Assembly (NCBI GenBank): GCA_003134965.1
Contig: PLDA01000002.1
Span: forward strand, 496,001-560,000
Direction: 5' to 3'
Source: Vulcanimicrobium winogradskyi
GTDB taxonomy: Bacteria; Vulcanimicrobiota; Vulcanimicrobiia; Vulcanimicrobiales; Vulcanimicrobiaceae
Length of the DNA: 64,000 nucleotides
Below the pieces are notes generated by a model that worked only from the letters and a program-made list of their open reading frames with translations, searched no databases and was not told the origin of the DNA. Below, in pieces: positions 15,795 through 24,435 of the stretch (within the stretch, counting starts at the first letter, position 1; each line of letters starts with the position of its first letter). The position numbers and the translations under genes are program-made.

Positions 15795-16433
15795 TCACCA
15801 CAGATAAAACAGGAAGAAGAGCACGACCCAGATCACGTCGACGAAGTGCCAGTACAGCGTTCCGGCGGTGAGTCCGAAGAAGCGGTGCTCGGTGTAGACC
15901 CCGCGCTGGGTCTGGAGCCAGAGCGCGAACAAGAAGCACACGCCCAGGAAGACGTGGATCCCGTGCATTCCGGTCAGCGTGAAGAACGAGGCGCCGAAGA
16001 TGTTTCCGCTCCAGCCGCCGATCTGCGCGTGGGCGTACTCGTAGCCCTGACCGCCGAGGAAGTCCAGGCCGAGGAAGATCGTGAGCCACATGAACAGGTT
16101 GAAGCGGCCTTTGTTCGCGTGCTTCCAGCTCTCCAGTGCGTAGTGCATCGTGACGCCCGATCCGAACAGCACGACCGAGTTGAACGCGGCGAACGCCGTG
16201 TCGAGCCGCGGCAGCTGGTGGCCGTCTACGATCGGCGGCCAGTTCGGCTGGATCGAGTTGCGCAGATAGATATACGCGAAGATGTACGAGGAGAAAAGCA
16301 CCACGTCCGAGACGAGGAACAGGACGAACCCCATGAGACGCATGTCGCGCGTCTCTTGATAGATGATGTCGTCGTCGTGCCCGCCGTGATCGTCGTGGGC
16401 GTCGTGGCCGTGAGTAGCCACCGATACAGCCAT
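15795..16433 (-). CDS. ctaE: Cytochrome c oxidase subunit III
   Basis: 212 residues, five membrane helices. A His/Asp-rich N-terminus (THGHDAHDDHGGHDDD) may bind metal. Subunit III signatures include MGFVLFLVSDVVLFSSYIF, FTLTGMHGIHVFLG and the closing LYWHFVDVIWVVLFFLFYLW. It is the shorter five-helix type common with caa3 oxidases. It stabilises subunit I and its proton uptake. It starts 15 bases after ctaD in the order ctaC-ctaD-ctaE. Confidence 0.93.
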   Translation of the reverse strand: MAVSVATHGHDAHDDHGGHDDDIIYQETRDMRLMGFVLFLVSDVVLFSSYIFAYIYLRNSIQPNWPPIVDGHQLPRLDTAFAAFNSVVLFGSGVTMHYALESWKHANKGRFNLFMWLTIFLGLDFLGGQGYEYAHAQIGGWSGNIFGASFFTLTGMHGIHVFLGVCFLFALWLQTQRGVYTEHRFFGLTAGTLYWHFVDVIWVVLFFLFYLW

Positions 16434-16448
16434 TACGCTCGCCGTCTC

Positions 16449-18155
16449 CTAGTACGTCGGGACCGGGTGCGACGCCGACGTCGGGGTCGCTTCGGTCGCG
16501 CCGGGCGCGGCCTCGAGGCCGAGGTACGGGAGCGGGTTGCCGAAGTCGTACGGCGCCGCGAGGACGGCCGGAATCTTCTTGAAGTTGTAGTACGGCGGCG
16601 GCGAGGAGACCATCCACTCGAGCGTCCGTGCGCCCCACGGGTTGGGTCCTGACTTCTTGCCGTTCCGGATGCTATCGAAGAGGATGTAGAAGAACAGCAC
16701 CGTCCCGAGCGCCATCACGTACGACGAGATCGACGCGAACTGGTTCCAGAACTGGAACTGCGGGTCGTAGGTCGCGACGCGCCGCGGCATTCCGAGCAGC
16801 CCCAGCCAGTGCATCGGCGTGAACGTCGCGTTGAAACCGATGAAGGTCAGCCAGAACTGCAGCTGGCCGAGCTTCTCGTTGTACATCCGCCCGGTCATCT
16901 TCGGCCACCAATAGTAGATGCCCGCGAACAGCGACATGATCGAGCCGCCGTAGAGCACGTAGTGGAAGTGCGCGACGACGAAGTACGTACCGTGCTCGTG
17001 GTAGTCGAGCGGAACGGCGGCAAGGAAGAACCCGGTGAGGCCCCCGTAGGTGAACGTGATCAAGAAGCCGGTCGCGTACAGCAGCGGGGTCTTCCAGTTG
17101 ATCGAGCCGCCCCAGAGCGTCGCCATCCAGGAGAAGATCTTCACGCCGGTCGGGATCGCGATCACCATCGTGATGATCATGAACGGCAGTTGCAGCCACG
17201 GCACCATCCCGGAGGTGAACATATGGTGCGCCCAGACCGAGAAGCTGAGCAGCGAGATCGCGACCGAGCTGAACGCGATCATCTTGTAGCCGAAGATCGG
17301 CTTCCGCGCGAAGGTCGGCAGCACTTCGGAGATGATCCCGAAGCCCGGGATGATCATGATGTAGACCGCGGGGTGCGAGTAGAACCAGAACATGTGCTGC
17401 CACAAGACCGGTGAGCCGCCGCGCTTGGGGTCGTAGAACGGGACGCCGAAGACACGCTCGATGAACAGCGCGGCCAGCGCGGCGCCGAGCGCCGTCGTGG
17501 CGATGAACAGCAGCGGCGTGGTCGCGAACTGCGCCCATACGAAGAGCGGCATGCGGGTGAACGTCATCCCCGGCGCGCGCATCTTGTAGATGGTGACCAG
17601 GAAGTTGATCCCGGTCATCGTCGAGCTGATCCCGATCAGGAAGACCGCGATGCACCACAGGTTCGTCCCGGGCGGCCCTTGGAGCGAGATCGGCGGGTAC
17701 TCGGTCCAGCCGGCGTCCGGCGCCCCGACCAGGAACGAGCTGAACAGGATCACGCCGGCGACCGGGAAGATCCAGAACGCGACCAGGTTCAGCCACGGGA
17801 AGGCGACGTCGCGGGCGCCGATCTGCATCGGCATCACGAAGTTGCCGAAGGCGCCCGTCAGCAGCGGGATGACGACGAACCAGACCATCGCCGAACCGTG
17901 CATCGAGTAGACCGAATTGTAGGTCGCGGCACTCAGGATCGCGCCGTGCGGCGAGAGCAGCTGCGTGCGGATGATCTCGGCCAGCAGCCCCGCGATCACG
18001 AAGAAGATCCCACCCGTGATCATGTACTGGATCCCGATGACCTTGGCGTCGATCGAGAAGACGTACTTGCGGATGAAGCTCGTCGGCTCGGGGTGGATGT
18101 GGTCGAGAACCGCGTGATACGGGCCCGTCGGCACCCCGGGTGCAACCGTCGCCAT
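16449..18155 (-). CDS. ctaD: Cytochrome c oxidase subunit I, A2-type heme-copper oxidase
   Basis: About 568 residues and 12 or more helices. It holds heme a and the heme a3-CuB centre where oxygen is reduced. SMHGSAMVWF has the low-spin heme His, MFWFYSHPAVYIMIIPGFGI has a CuB His and the cross-linked Tyr, and VVAHFHYVLYGG holds the heme a3 and heme a histidines. YSHP instead of GHPEVY marks the A2 branch, as in Rhodothermus-type caa3 oxidases. ATG at 18155 has GGAGAG a few bases upstream; a TTG codon at 18158 is one codon longer. Confidence 0.95.
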   Translation of the reverse strand: MATVAPGVPTGPYHAVLDHIHPEPTSFIRKYVFSIDAKVIGIQYMITGGIFFVIAGLLAEIIRTQLLSPHGAILSAATYNSVYSMHGSAMVWFVVIPLLTGAFGNFVMPMQIGARDVAFPWLNLVAFWIFPVAGVILFSSFLVGAPDAGWTEYPPISLQGPPGTNLWCIAVFLIGISSTMTGINFLVTIYKMRAPGMTFTRMPLFVWAQFATTPLLFIATTALGAALAALFIERVFGVPFYDPKRGGSPVLWQHMFWFYSHPAVYIMIIPGFGIISEVLPTFARKPIFGYKMIAFSSVAISLLSFSVWAHHMFTSGMVPWLQLPFMIITMVIAIPTGVKIFSWMATLWGGSINWKTPLLYATGFLITFTYGGLTGFFLAAVPLDYHEHGTYFVVAHFHYVLYGGSIMSLFAGIYYWWPKMTGRMYNEKLGQLQFWLTFIGFNATFTPMHWLGLLGMPRRVATYDPQFQFWNQFASISSYVMALGTVLFFYILFDSIRNGKKSGPNPWGARTLEWMVSSPPPYYNFKKIPAVLAAPYDFGNPLPYLGLEAAPGATEATPTSASHPVPTY

Positions 18156-18168
18156 CAAATCTCTCCGT

Positions 18169-19251
18169 TTACTTCTTCGAAAGGCTCGCGAGGTACGCGA
18201 CCAGGTTCGCGATGTCGGGGTTCGACAGCTGGTTCACCTGCGCACTCGGCATCACGCCCATGTCACCTTGGAAACCGCTCTGGATGATCTTCGCCACGTT
18301 CTGGGGCGTCGGAGCATCTCCGTTCACGAGCTTGGGATGCGCGGGATCGTTGAAGATCTTGCCCAGCCCCGGACCGACCTGCTTCTGGTCGAACGGGCCG
18401 ACCGAATGGCACGCGCTGCACTTCTGGCCGAACAGCTTCTGACCGGCGTCGGCGTGGCCCTTATCGATCGCGATCGCCGTCCCGCCGCCGCCGCTCGATC
18501 CCGAGCCGCCGGCCTGGCGCGCGAACCACTTCGCGAAGGCTTGCTGGCTCTCGATCACCATTTTTTGGTCCATCGCGCTGTGCGCGACGCCGCAGAACTC
18601 GCTGCAGATGATGTGGTAGGTTCCCGGCACGGTCGGCGTCACGCGAATCGTGTTGATCAGACCCGGCACCATGTCGGCTTTCATCCGCAGCTCGGGGATC
18701 CAGAAGCCGTGGATCACGTCGCGCGAGGTGACGTGGATCGTCGTCGGCGTGTTCAGCGGGAGGTGCATCTCGTTCACCAGCCCCTTCACCTTGGGGTAGC
18801 GGAACTGGAAACCGAACTGATAGCCGATCGCCTCGACCGTCAGCACGTCGCCCTGCGAGTTCTGCAGGTCGGCCCAGATCTTCACCGAGTAGATCGAGAG
18901 GATGACGACCAGGATCGTCGGGATCGCGGTCCACCAGAACTCGAGCACGGGAGCGTCGTGGATCTGCACCCCGATCGTGTTCGGCGGCGCGCCTTTCGGG
19001 CGGGCGAACACGATCCCGAAGTAGATCGTGTAGATCACGACGATGTTGAAGATCACCGCGGCGACCGCGCCGAGGAACCGGAAGAGCGCGTCGATGGAGT
19101 CGGCCGGCGCCCCGGCCTGGATCAGGCCGATCGGGAGCGGGCTGGTCTCCACGAGGTACACCATGACCGCGGAGAGGACCGCGATGAAGGCCGTGACGGG
19201 CCAGAACCCCGGCCCGAGGTTCGTCTTCGGCTTGACGACGCGCTGTGCCAA
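18169..19251 (-). CDS. ctaC: Cytochrome c oxidase subunit II with fused cytochrome c (caa3 type)
   Basis: 360 residues. Two N-terminal helices (about 15-34 and 60-82) precede the CuA cupredoxin domain, with HGFWIPEL and ICSEFCGVAHSAM supplying the CuA ligands. A Gly/Ser linker (about 255-262) leads to a C-terminal cytochrome c domain with CSACHSVG and a distal Met region near DMGVMPSAQ. The fusion defines a caa3 oxidase that takes electrons through its own heme c. The start codon is TTG behind AGAGAGG. It is first in the operon, with the repeat-rich gap 19252-19475 upstream. Confidence 0.94.
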   Translation of the reverse strand: MAQRVVKPKTNLGPGFWPVTAFIAVLSAVMVYLVETSPLPIGLIQAGAPADSIDALFRFLGAVAAVIFNIVVIYTIYFGIVFARPKGAPPNTIGVQIHDAPVLEFWWTAIPTILVVILSIYSVKIWADLQNSQGDVLTVEAIGYQFGFQFRYPKVKGLVNEMHLPLNTPTTIHVTSRDVIHGFWIPELRMKADMVPGLINTIRVTPTVPGTYHIICSEFCGVAHSAMDQKMVIESQQAFAKWFARQAGGSGSSGGGGTAIAIDKGHADAGQKLFGQKCSACHSVGPFDQKQVGPGLGKIFNDPAHPKLVNGDAPTPQNVAKIIQSGFQGDMGVMPSAQVNQLSNPDIANLVAYLASLSKK

Positions 19252-19387
19252 CTGATCCTCTCTGGTGCTCTCCCCAGCGGGGTTCGATCCGCCGCTTTCT
19301 CCACCCGAGCCTCGACGACTTCCTACTATGAAGAACTTCCCAACGGCCGGCGAGGACTTCTATCGGATGCGCGCGCTCGGTCGCTCG

Positions 19388-19446
19388 GCCCTTCGCCCTT
19401 CGCCCTTCGCCCTTCGACAGGCTCAGGATGACAGGCTCAGGATGAC
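19388..19446. repeat. Tandem GCCCTTC units leading into dispersed CCTTCGACAGGCTCAGGA-type repeats
   Basis: Four copies of CCCTTCG-like units run into CCCTTCGACAGGCTCAGGAT, followed by a shortened second copy (ACAGGCTCAGGATGAC) and a degenerate third (CGGCTCGGGATG). This fills the space between nanE and ctaC. The rest of 19252-19475 shows no gene. Confidence 0.75.
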
Positions 19447-19475
19447 CGGCTCGGGATGCCGCACGACCCTCGGGG

Positions 19476-20186
19476 TCATGGATGCGGGCCGTGCGGCGCG
19501 GCGGCGGAAAACCGCCGGACGAGCACGTCGATGTTGGTGATCGCGGTGCCGACGACGACCGCGTGCGCACCGGCGGCGAAGGCCGCACGCACGTCGCCCG
19601 GCGACGCGATCCCGCCTTCGCAGATCGCGAACGCACCGCTCTCGGCGCAGACGCGCACGAGCTCGAGCGCGGGCAGCGGCGTCCCGTCGGTCTCCTCCGT
19701 GTAGCCGCAGAGCGTCGTCCCGACGATCTCGGCGCCGGCATCGGCGGCGCGGCGCACGTTGGCGGCGCTCGCGCAGTCCGCCATCGCGAGCGCACCGCGC
19801 GCGTGGATCGCGGCGATCACCGCCGCGACGTCGCGGTGGTCGGGACGCGCGCGAGAGGTCGCGTCGAACGCGACGATCTCCGCTCCGGTCGCGACGACCT
19901 CGGCGATCTCGCGGTCGCTCGGCGTGATGTAGGGCGCGAAACCGGGATAGGCGCGTTTCACGATCCCGATGATCGGTACCGTCACCGCGCGGCGTACCGC
20001 GCCCAACCGCGCGAGCCCCTCGGCGCGGACGCCGACCGCTCCGTTCGCGACGACCGCGCGGCTGATTAGCGCGATCTCGTCGGGTGCGTTGAGCGGCGAG
20101 CCGGCTTCGGCTTGCACCGAGACGATCAAGCCTCCCCGCAGGCGGGCCAGGAGGAGATCGGCGGCGGGACGCCCGGCGGAGGTCAT
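19476..20186 (-). CDS. nanE: Putative N-acetylmannosamine-6-phosphate 2-epimerase
   Basis: 236 residues, TIM-barrel. It converts ManNAc-6-P to GlcNAc-6-P in sialic acid and amino-sugar use. RGGLIVSVQAEAGSPL near the start, GAVGVRAEG, PIIGIVKR with the catalytic Lys, ITPSDREIAEV, and GTTLCGYTEETDG are all NanE signatures. The C-terminal phosphate loop is ICEGGIASPGDV then VVVGTAITN. It overlaps the upstream kinase gene by ATGA, so the two are coupled. Confidence 0.9.
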   Translation of the reverse strand: MTSAGRPAADLLLARLRGGLIVSVQAEAGSPLNAPDEIALISRAVVANGAVGVRAEGLARLGAVRRAVTVPIIGIVKRAYPGFAPYITPSDREIAEVVATGAEIVAFDATSRARPDHRDVAAVIAAIHARGALAMADCASAANVRRAADAGAEIVGTTLCGYTEETDGTPLPALELVRVCAESGAFAICEGGIASPGDVRAAFAAGAHAVVVGTAITNIDVLVRRFSAAAPHGPHP

Positions 20187-21115
20187 TCGACGATTCGTTC
20201 CGGAACGGGCAGCTCCGCGTCGGCGAACGCGAGCAGCGCTGCACCGATCGCCGGGTCGTAGCGTGGCGTCACCGCGGTAGCATTCGGCACCAGGGCGGCG
20301 AGCCGTGCCCTCGTGCGGACGAGAAACGCGTCGCTGCGAAACGCCCCGCCGCTGAACGCGACCCGCACCTGCCGCTCGCCGAGCCGGAGCCGCGCGATCG
20401 TGTCGGCCGCAAGTTCGGCGAGCGCCGCCGCCGCGCGATCGACGATCCCGTCCGCCCCTGCGTCGCCGAGCCGGGCCGCGTCGTGCACGACGCGAGCGAA
20501 CCCGGCGAGGCCTCCGCGCGAGATGCGGCCTTGCAACGCCGCGGTCGCGAGCTCGCGCAGATCGCGGCGATCGAAAAACGCGAGCGCGGCCTCGCCGAGC
20601 GGGCTCGCGTTGCCCCGATCCTCCTCGCTCATCGCAAGCGCCAGCGCGTCGCGCGCAACGGCGAACGCACTCCCCGCGTCGCCGAACAGAAATCCCCAGC
20701 CGCCGATCCGCACCGACGCGCCGGCGCCGTCCTCGCCGTAGGCGACGGAGCCGGTTCCGGCGATCACCACGATCGCGGGACGGCTCGGCAACGCGCCGGC
20801 GAGCGCGATCGGGGCGTCGTGCTGCAGCCGCACCGTCGCGGCGGCGAACGCGGGCCGGGCGCCGTCGAACCCGTCGTCGTAGCCGGAGAGGCCGATCCGC
20901 ACCGCTTCGAAGCGCGTCTCGCGCGGCAACCCGGCGGCGTCGGTCGCCGCCGTCAGCGCCGCCGTGCAGGCGTCGGCCGCTTTCGTCGATCCGGGCGGCT
21001 CGTCGACGTGATCCGCCGGGCCGGCGACGCCGCGCCCGCGAACGATGCCCTTCCGATCGACGACGACGGCGGTCGTCGAGGACTGCCCTCCGTCGATCCC
21101 CGCAACGTACGTCAC
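20183..21115 (-). CDS. N-acetylglucosamine kinase-like protein, BadF/BadG ATPase family
   Basis: 310 residues, ASKHA ATPase fold. GIDGGQSSTTAVVVD is the first phosphate motif, VVIAGTGSVAYG the adenosine/phosphate loop, and IGGWGFLFGDAGSA with FSGGAFRSDAFL complete the family pattern shared by GlcNAc kinases (NagK-like) and BadF/BcrA activators. Size, lack of a 4Fe-4S motif and pairing with nanE favour sugar phosphorylation. Coupled by 4-base overlaps on both sides: to the peptidase gene upstream and nanE downstream. Confidence 0.85.
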   Translation of the reverse strand: MTYVAGIDGGQSSTTAVVVDRKGIVRGRGVAGPADHVDEPPGSTKAADACTAALTAATDAAGLPRETRFEAVRIGLSGYDDGFDGARPAFAAATVRLQHDAPIALAGALPSRPAIVVIAGTGSVAYGEDGAGASVRIGGWGFLFGDAGSAFAVARDALALAMSEEDRGNASPLGEAALAFFDRRDLRELATAALQGRISRGGLAGFARVVHDAARLGDAGADGIVDRAAAALAELAADTIARLRLGERQVRVAFSGGAFRSDAFLVRTRARLAALVPNATAVTPRYDPAIGAALLAFADAELPVPERIVE

Positions 21116-21408
21116 GCGCGCGCGCCGATCAGACGTTCGGCGAACGCATCGGCCGCCGCTTCGCGGGCGTGGCGCCCGGCGATTCGCTTCACCACGCCGA
21201 TCGCTTCACGATGATGGTACAGCTCGTGCGCAATCGCCCGATCGATCGCCTCACGATCACCCTGCGGCGAGAGCGTGCGCGTGTTGACGCGGATGATGGG
21301 CCCGTCGGGATCGTACTCGGCGATCAGGCGCACGGAGCCCCAGTCCCCGAGCGGGGCGAACTCCACGCGGACGCCGTACGCCGTGGCGAGCGCCCGAACG
21401 TCAGGCAT
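21112..21408 (-). CDS. ImmA/IrrE-like zinc metallopeptidase, small
   Basis: 98 residues. AIAHELYHHREAIG has HExxH with the Glu, and a preceding beta segment (PIIRVNTRTL) is as in ImmA/IrrE (COG2856) peptidases that cleave repressors. At 98 residues this is a minimal catalytic domain with no DNA-binding part. It overlaps the following kinase gene by 4 bases and the end of the FAD oxidoreductase by 8. Its start codon abuts a dispersed repeat (21409-21430), so its ribosome site comes from repeat sequence. Target unknown. Confidence 0.7.
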   Translation of the reverse strand: MPDVRALATAYGVRVEFAPLGDWGSVRLIAEYDPDGPIIRVNTRTLSPQGDREAIDRAIAHELYHHREAIGVVKRIAGRHAREAAADAFAERLIGARA

Positions 21409-22780
21409 CCTTCGACGAGCTCAGGACAGGTTGTGCGGGGCGGCGCAGGTCGACGCCGTCGCGGATCAAGCGCTCGCGCAAGACCGCCGGGTCGAGCTCG
21501 CGTGGCGACACGTTCCGCTGCAGCGAGAGCGCGGCGGCGGTGCCCGCGGCCTGACCGAGCGTCATCACCGTCGGGGTCAAGCGTGTCGACGCGAGCGCCT
21601 CGTGCGTCGTCGAGATGCAGCGCCCGGCGACCAGCAGGTCGTCGACGTTCTTCGGGACGAGGCAGCGATACGGAATCTCGTACGATGCGCCCGGCGCGAG
21701 CCGGTGCGTCGTCGTCCCGCTCCCGGTGGGGTTGTGGATGTCGATCGGGTACGCGCTGCGGGCGACGGCATCGTCGAACGTCCGCGCGTGCAGCACGTCG
21801 TCGGCGGTCAGCGTGTACTCACCCTCGATGCGGCGCGATTCGCGCACGCCGATCTGCGTCGCGGTCGCCGCGATGCGCGCGTTCGCGAAGCCGGGGACGT
21901 CCTTGCGGAAGAAGTCCAGCAGCTGCATCACCTGCGCGCGCGCTTCGACCTCCGCGCGGGTGAGGTCGTCGGGGTCGAGCGGATCGATGTCGAGCACGCG
22001 CGTCATGTTGACCGTCACTTCGTCGGCATAGGGCGTCGCGAAGAACGAGACCAGCTCGCGCGGCACCGTGACGGCGCCGCGCTCGCGCGCCGCATCCCAG
22101 AGCTGGTACAATCCGGCGACCGCCGTCAGCGCATCCGGGGTGCGCTCGTGCGTCTTGAGCGAGCTGCGCATTTGATCGGGGTGCTGCCGCAGGTACTGTG
22201 CGAGCACGGCGAGATCGACGTGCGAGAGCCTGAACATCAGCGAGGCGGGCTGCACCCGCCCGCGCGCGTCGCCCTGCTGCGTCGGGACGCCGGCGCTCGC
22301 GGCGACGTACGCGTCGGCCGTCGCGTCGATCGTCCGATGGGCGACCAGCTCGCGAACGCCGCCGACGGTCGCGCAACGCGCGCCGGCGACGCGCCGTCCG
22401 TCGCGCAGGGCATCGAGGAACCATGCGTGCAGGAGCAGCGAGACGCCGCTCTCGCGCATCATCTCGAACAAGAGCGCCTTGTGGATCTCGGGATCGAACG
22501 GCGTGATCGTCGGGACGTAGTCGGACGCGTCGTGCAGGTGGCCCGGCGAGCCGCCGAGCGCGACGAGCCGCTCGACGATCTCCTGCGCGATTCCGCCGAC
22601 GATGCGGTCCTCGCCCGAATGAAAGGTCATCCACGGGCCGACCATCGACGCCGTCGCCGTTCCGCCTAGGAAGCCGTAGCGTTCGGCGAGCAGGACGCGC
22701 GAGCCCGACCGCGCCGCGGCGAGCGCAGCGGCGCAACCCGCGTTCCCGCCGCCGACGACCAGGACGTCGTATTCGCGCAT
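21401..22780 (-). CDS. FAD-dependent oxidoreductase (FAD_oxidored family)
   Basis: 459 residues. VLVVGGGNAGCAAALAAARSG at the N-terminus is the Rossmann GxGxxG motif; AERYGFLGGTAT follows. The C-terminal part has VDDLLVAGRCISTTHEA and TVMTLGQAAGTAAAL. This family is often found with carbohydrate catabolism genes in place of a sugar dehydrogenase. It is first of four coupled genes (FAD oxidoreductase, peptidase, kinase, nanE). The last ~8 residues (PVLSSSKDA) are encoded by the dispersed repeat at 21409-21430, so the native C-terminus was replaced or extended. Confidence 0.85.
   Translation of the reverse strand: MREYDVLVVGGGNAGCAAALAAARSGSRVLLAERYGFLGGTATASMVGPWMTFHSGEDRIVGGIAQEIVERLVALGGSPGHLHDASDYVPTITPFDPEIHKALLFEMMRESGVSLLLHAWFLDALRDGRRVAGARCATVGGVRELVAHRTIDATADAYVAASAGVPTQQGDARGRVQPASLMFRLSHVDLAVLAQYLRQHPDQMRSSLKTHERTPDALTAVAGLYQLWDAARERGAVTVPRELVSFFATPYADEVTVNMTRVLDIDPLDPDDLTRAEVEARAQVMQLLDFFRKDVPGFANARIAATATQIGVRESRRIEGEYTLTADDVLHARTFDDAVARSAYPIDIHNPTGSGTTTHRLAPGASYEIPYRCLVPKNVDDLLVAGRCISTTHEALASTRLTPTVMTLGQAAGTAAALSLQRNVSPRELDPAVLRERLIRDGVDLRRPAQPVLSSSKDA
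21409..21430. repeat. Dispersed repeat at the FAD oxidoreductase/peptidase junction
   Basis: CCTTCGACGAGCTCAGGACA plus GG, the same family as at 3472, 5141 and 19388. It codes for the C-terminal residues of the oxidoreductase and sits directly before the start codon of the peptidase gene. Confidence 0.8.
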
Positions 22781-22920
22781 GGCGACCCCGTTCGGCCAGC
22801 GGCGAGGCTCGTCCGCCCCTTCCGCGCCGAACCCTCGCTCAACCGGACCGTAGGACAGGTGGGCCAGGTCACGGAAGCGGCCCAGGGCACGACGCCTCGC
22901 GCCTCTTCGAGCGGTACCCG

Positions 22921-24435
22921 ATGCCTTCGATCACGATCTCCTACCGGCGCGAAGACGCCGCAGCGGACGCCGGGCGCATCTACGACCGCCTGGTGCGTCA
23001 CTACGGCAAAGCGTCGGTGTTCATGGACGTCACCGCGATCCCGTACGCGATGAACTATCGCACCTCGATCGACGATGCGCTTCGCGACACCGACGTCGTG
23101 ATCGCGATCGTCGGCCCGCGCTGGCGCGGCGGCGACGGGACCCAGTCGCGCATCATGCAGGCGAACGACCCCGTCCGCATCGAGATCGAGACGGCGATGG
23201 CGATGGGGAAGATCGTTCTCCCCGTGCTCGTCAACGGCGCGACGATGCCGGAACCGACCGATCTGCCGCCGAGCATGGAGGCGTTCCACTTCCTCAACGC
23301 CGCGCCCGTCGATTCCGGGCGCGATTTCGACGTGCACCTGACCCGCCTGATCGAATTCATCGACGGCGCGCTGCGCGGTTTGGGCCGTCGCGTGCGTCTC
23401 GAGGACGACGAGAGCGCGGGCTCGCGGACCGCCTCGAAGCGTCCGCGCTGGGGCCGTACGGCGGCCCTCGTCCTGCGCGTCGCCGCCGGGCCGATCGTCG
23501 CCGTCAATCTGGCGTTCGCGGCGTTCGGTCTTATCGCGCTCCACGACAACGCGATCGCGTTTTGGTTGCAGGCCGCGGCGGCGATCGCGATCCTCGTCGC
23601 CGGCGCGGGGATGCTGCTGCTCGCGGCCTGGTTCAGCGGCGCCGCGGCGGTGCGCGCCGGACCGTTCGGCTCACCCGACAGCTTGCAGGCCGGCGCGGCC
23701 GCGACGGCGCTCGGCTGCGCCGCGTTCGCATTCGCCGTCCTCACCTCGGTGCACGTCGCCGCGACGACCTTCGACGGCGCGCTCCTCGATTCGACGCCGT
23801 TCCGGCAGTGGACCGCGCTCCTTCCGCCGCCGCAGCGCACCGAGGTCCAGCTCGCGGTCATCAACCGCCTCCACACGGAATACAACCGGGTGATAAAGTA
23901 CCGGGGTGCGTTCACGGAGCCGGACTTCGCGTTCGCGCGCCGGATGGTCGCGTTCATCGGCTCCTTCGATCCTTCCGACGGACACGTGCTGTATTACGAC
24001 GGCCAGATCAACCACGCGGTAAACGCGCGCAAAACGCGCGTCATCAAGCTGCAGGAGAACGTCTATCAGCCCTGGACCACGTATCTCGACAACCTGCGCT
24101 CGACGCCCGAGATCGACGATTACAAATATCCGGGTGAGTGTTATCGCACGATTACCGGATATTGCCGCGAGCGCTCGGCGTTCATCCGATACGTCCTCGC
24201 GTTCACGCACTATTGCGCCAGCCTGGAGCTGACCGCACCGGGCGACCTCGCGCAGCGCTCGGCGAACCTGAACGAGGCACGGGAGCTGCTCAAAGCGAGC
24301 ATCGCCGGCTGGCCCAAACCCTTCACGATCGACGGCGAGAGCAATGCGATGCTGTCGCTCATCCAGCACGACGCAAACGAGATCGCCCACGGCCGCATCC
24401 CGCCGAAGAACCCCGACAAGAAAGCCTGTCCGTGA
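22921..24435 (+). CDS. TIR-domain protein with three membrane helices
   Basis: 504 residues. Residues 1-~130 form a bacterial TIR domain: ITISYRREDAAADAGRIYDRL, VFMDVTAIPYAMNYRTSI, DTDVVIAIVGPRW and NDPVRIEIETAMAMGK, whose Glu pair is where the NADase catalytic Glu lies in active TIRs. A Lys/Arg-rich linker leads to three helices (about 182-206, 213-240, 254-280). The ~220-residue C-terminal part has no recognised domain; it has Cys near PGECYRTITGYCRERS. TIR domains cleave NAD+ in defence or act as scaffolds. It is divergent from the amino-sugar operon and overlaps the next gene by GTGA. Confidence 0.8.
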   Translation: MPSITISYRREDAAADAGRIYDRLVRHYGKASVFMDVTAIPYAMNYRTSIDDALRDTDVVIAIVGPRWRGGDGTQSRIMQANDPVRIEIETAMAMGKIVLPVLVNGATMPEPTDLPPSMEAFHFLNAAPVDSGRDFDVHLTRLIEFIDGALRGLGRRVRLEDDESAGSRTASKRPRWGRTAALVLRVAAGPIVAVNLAFAAFGLIALHDNAIAFWLQAAAAIAILVAGAGMLLLAAWFSGAAAVRAGPFGSPDSLQAGAAATALGCAAFAFAVLTSVHVAATTFDGALLDSTPFRQWTALLPPPQRTEVQLAVINRLHTEYNRVIKYRGAFTEPDFAFARRMVAFIGSFDPSDGHVLYYDGQINHAVNARKTRVIKLQENVYQPWTTYLDNLRSTPEIDDYKYPGECYRTITGYCRERSAFIRYVLAFTHYCASLELTAPGDLAQRSANLNEARELLKASIAGWPKPFTIDGESNAMLSLIQHDANEIAHGRIPPKNPDKKACP

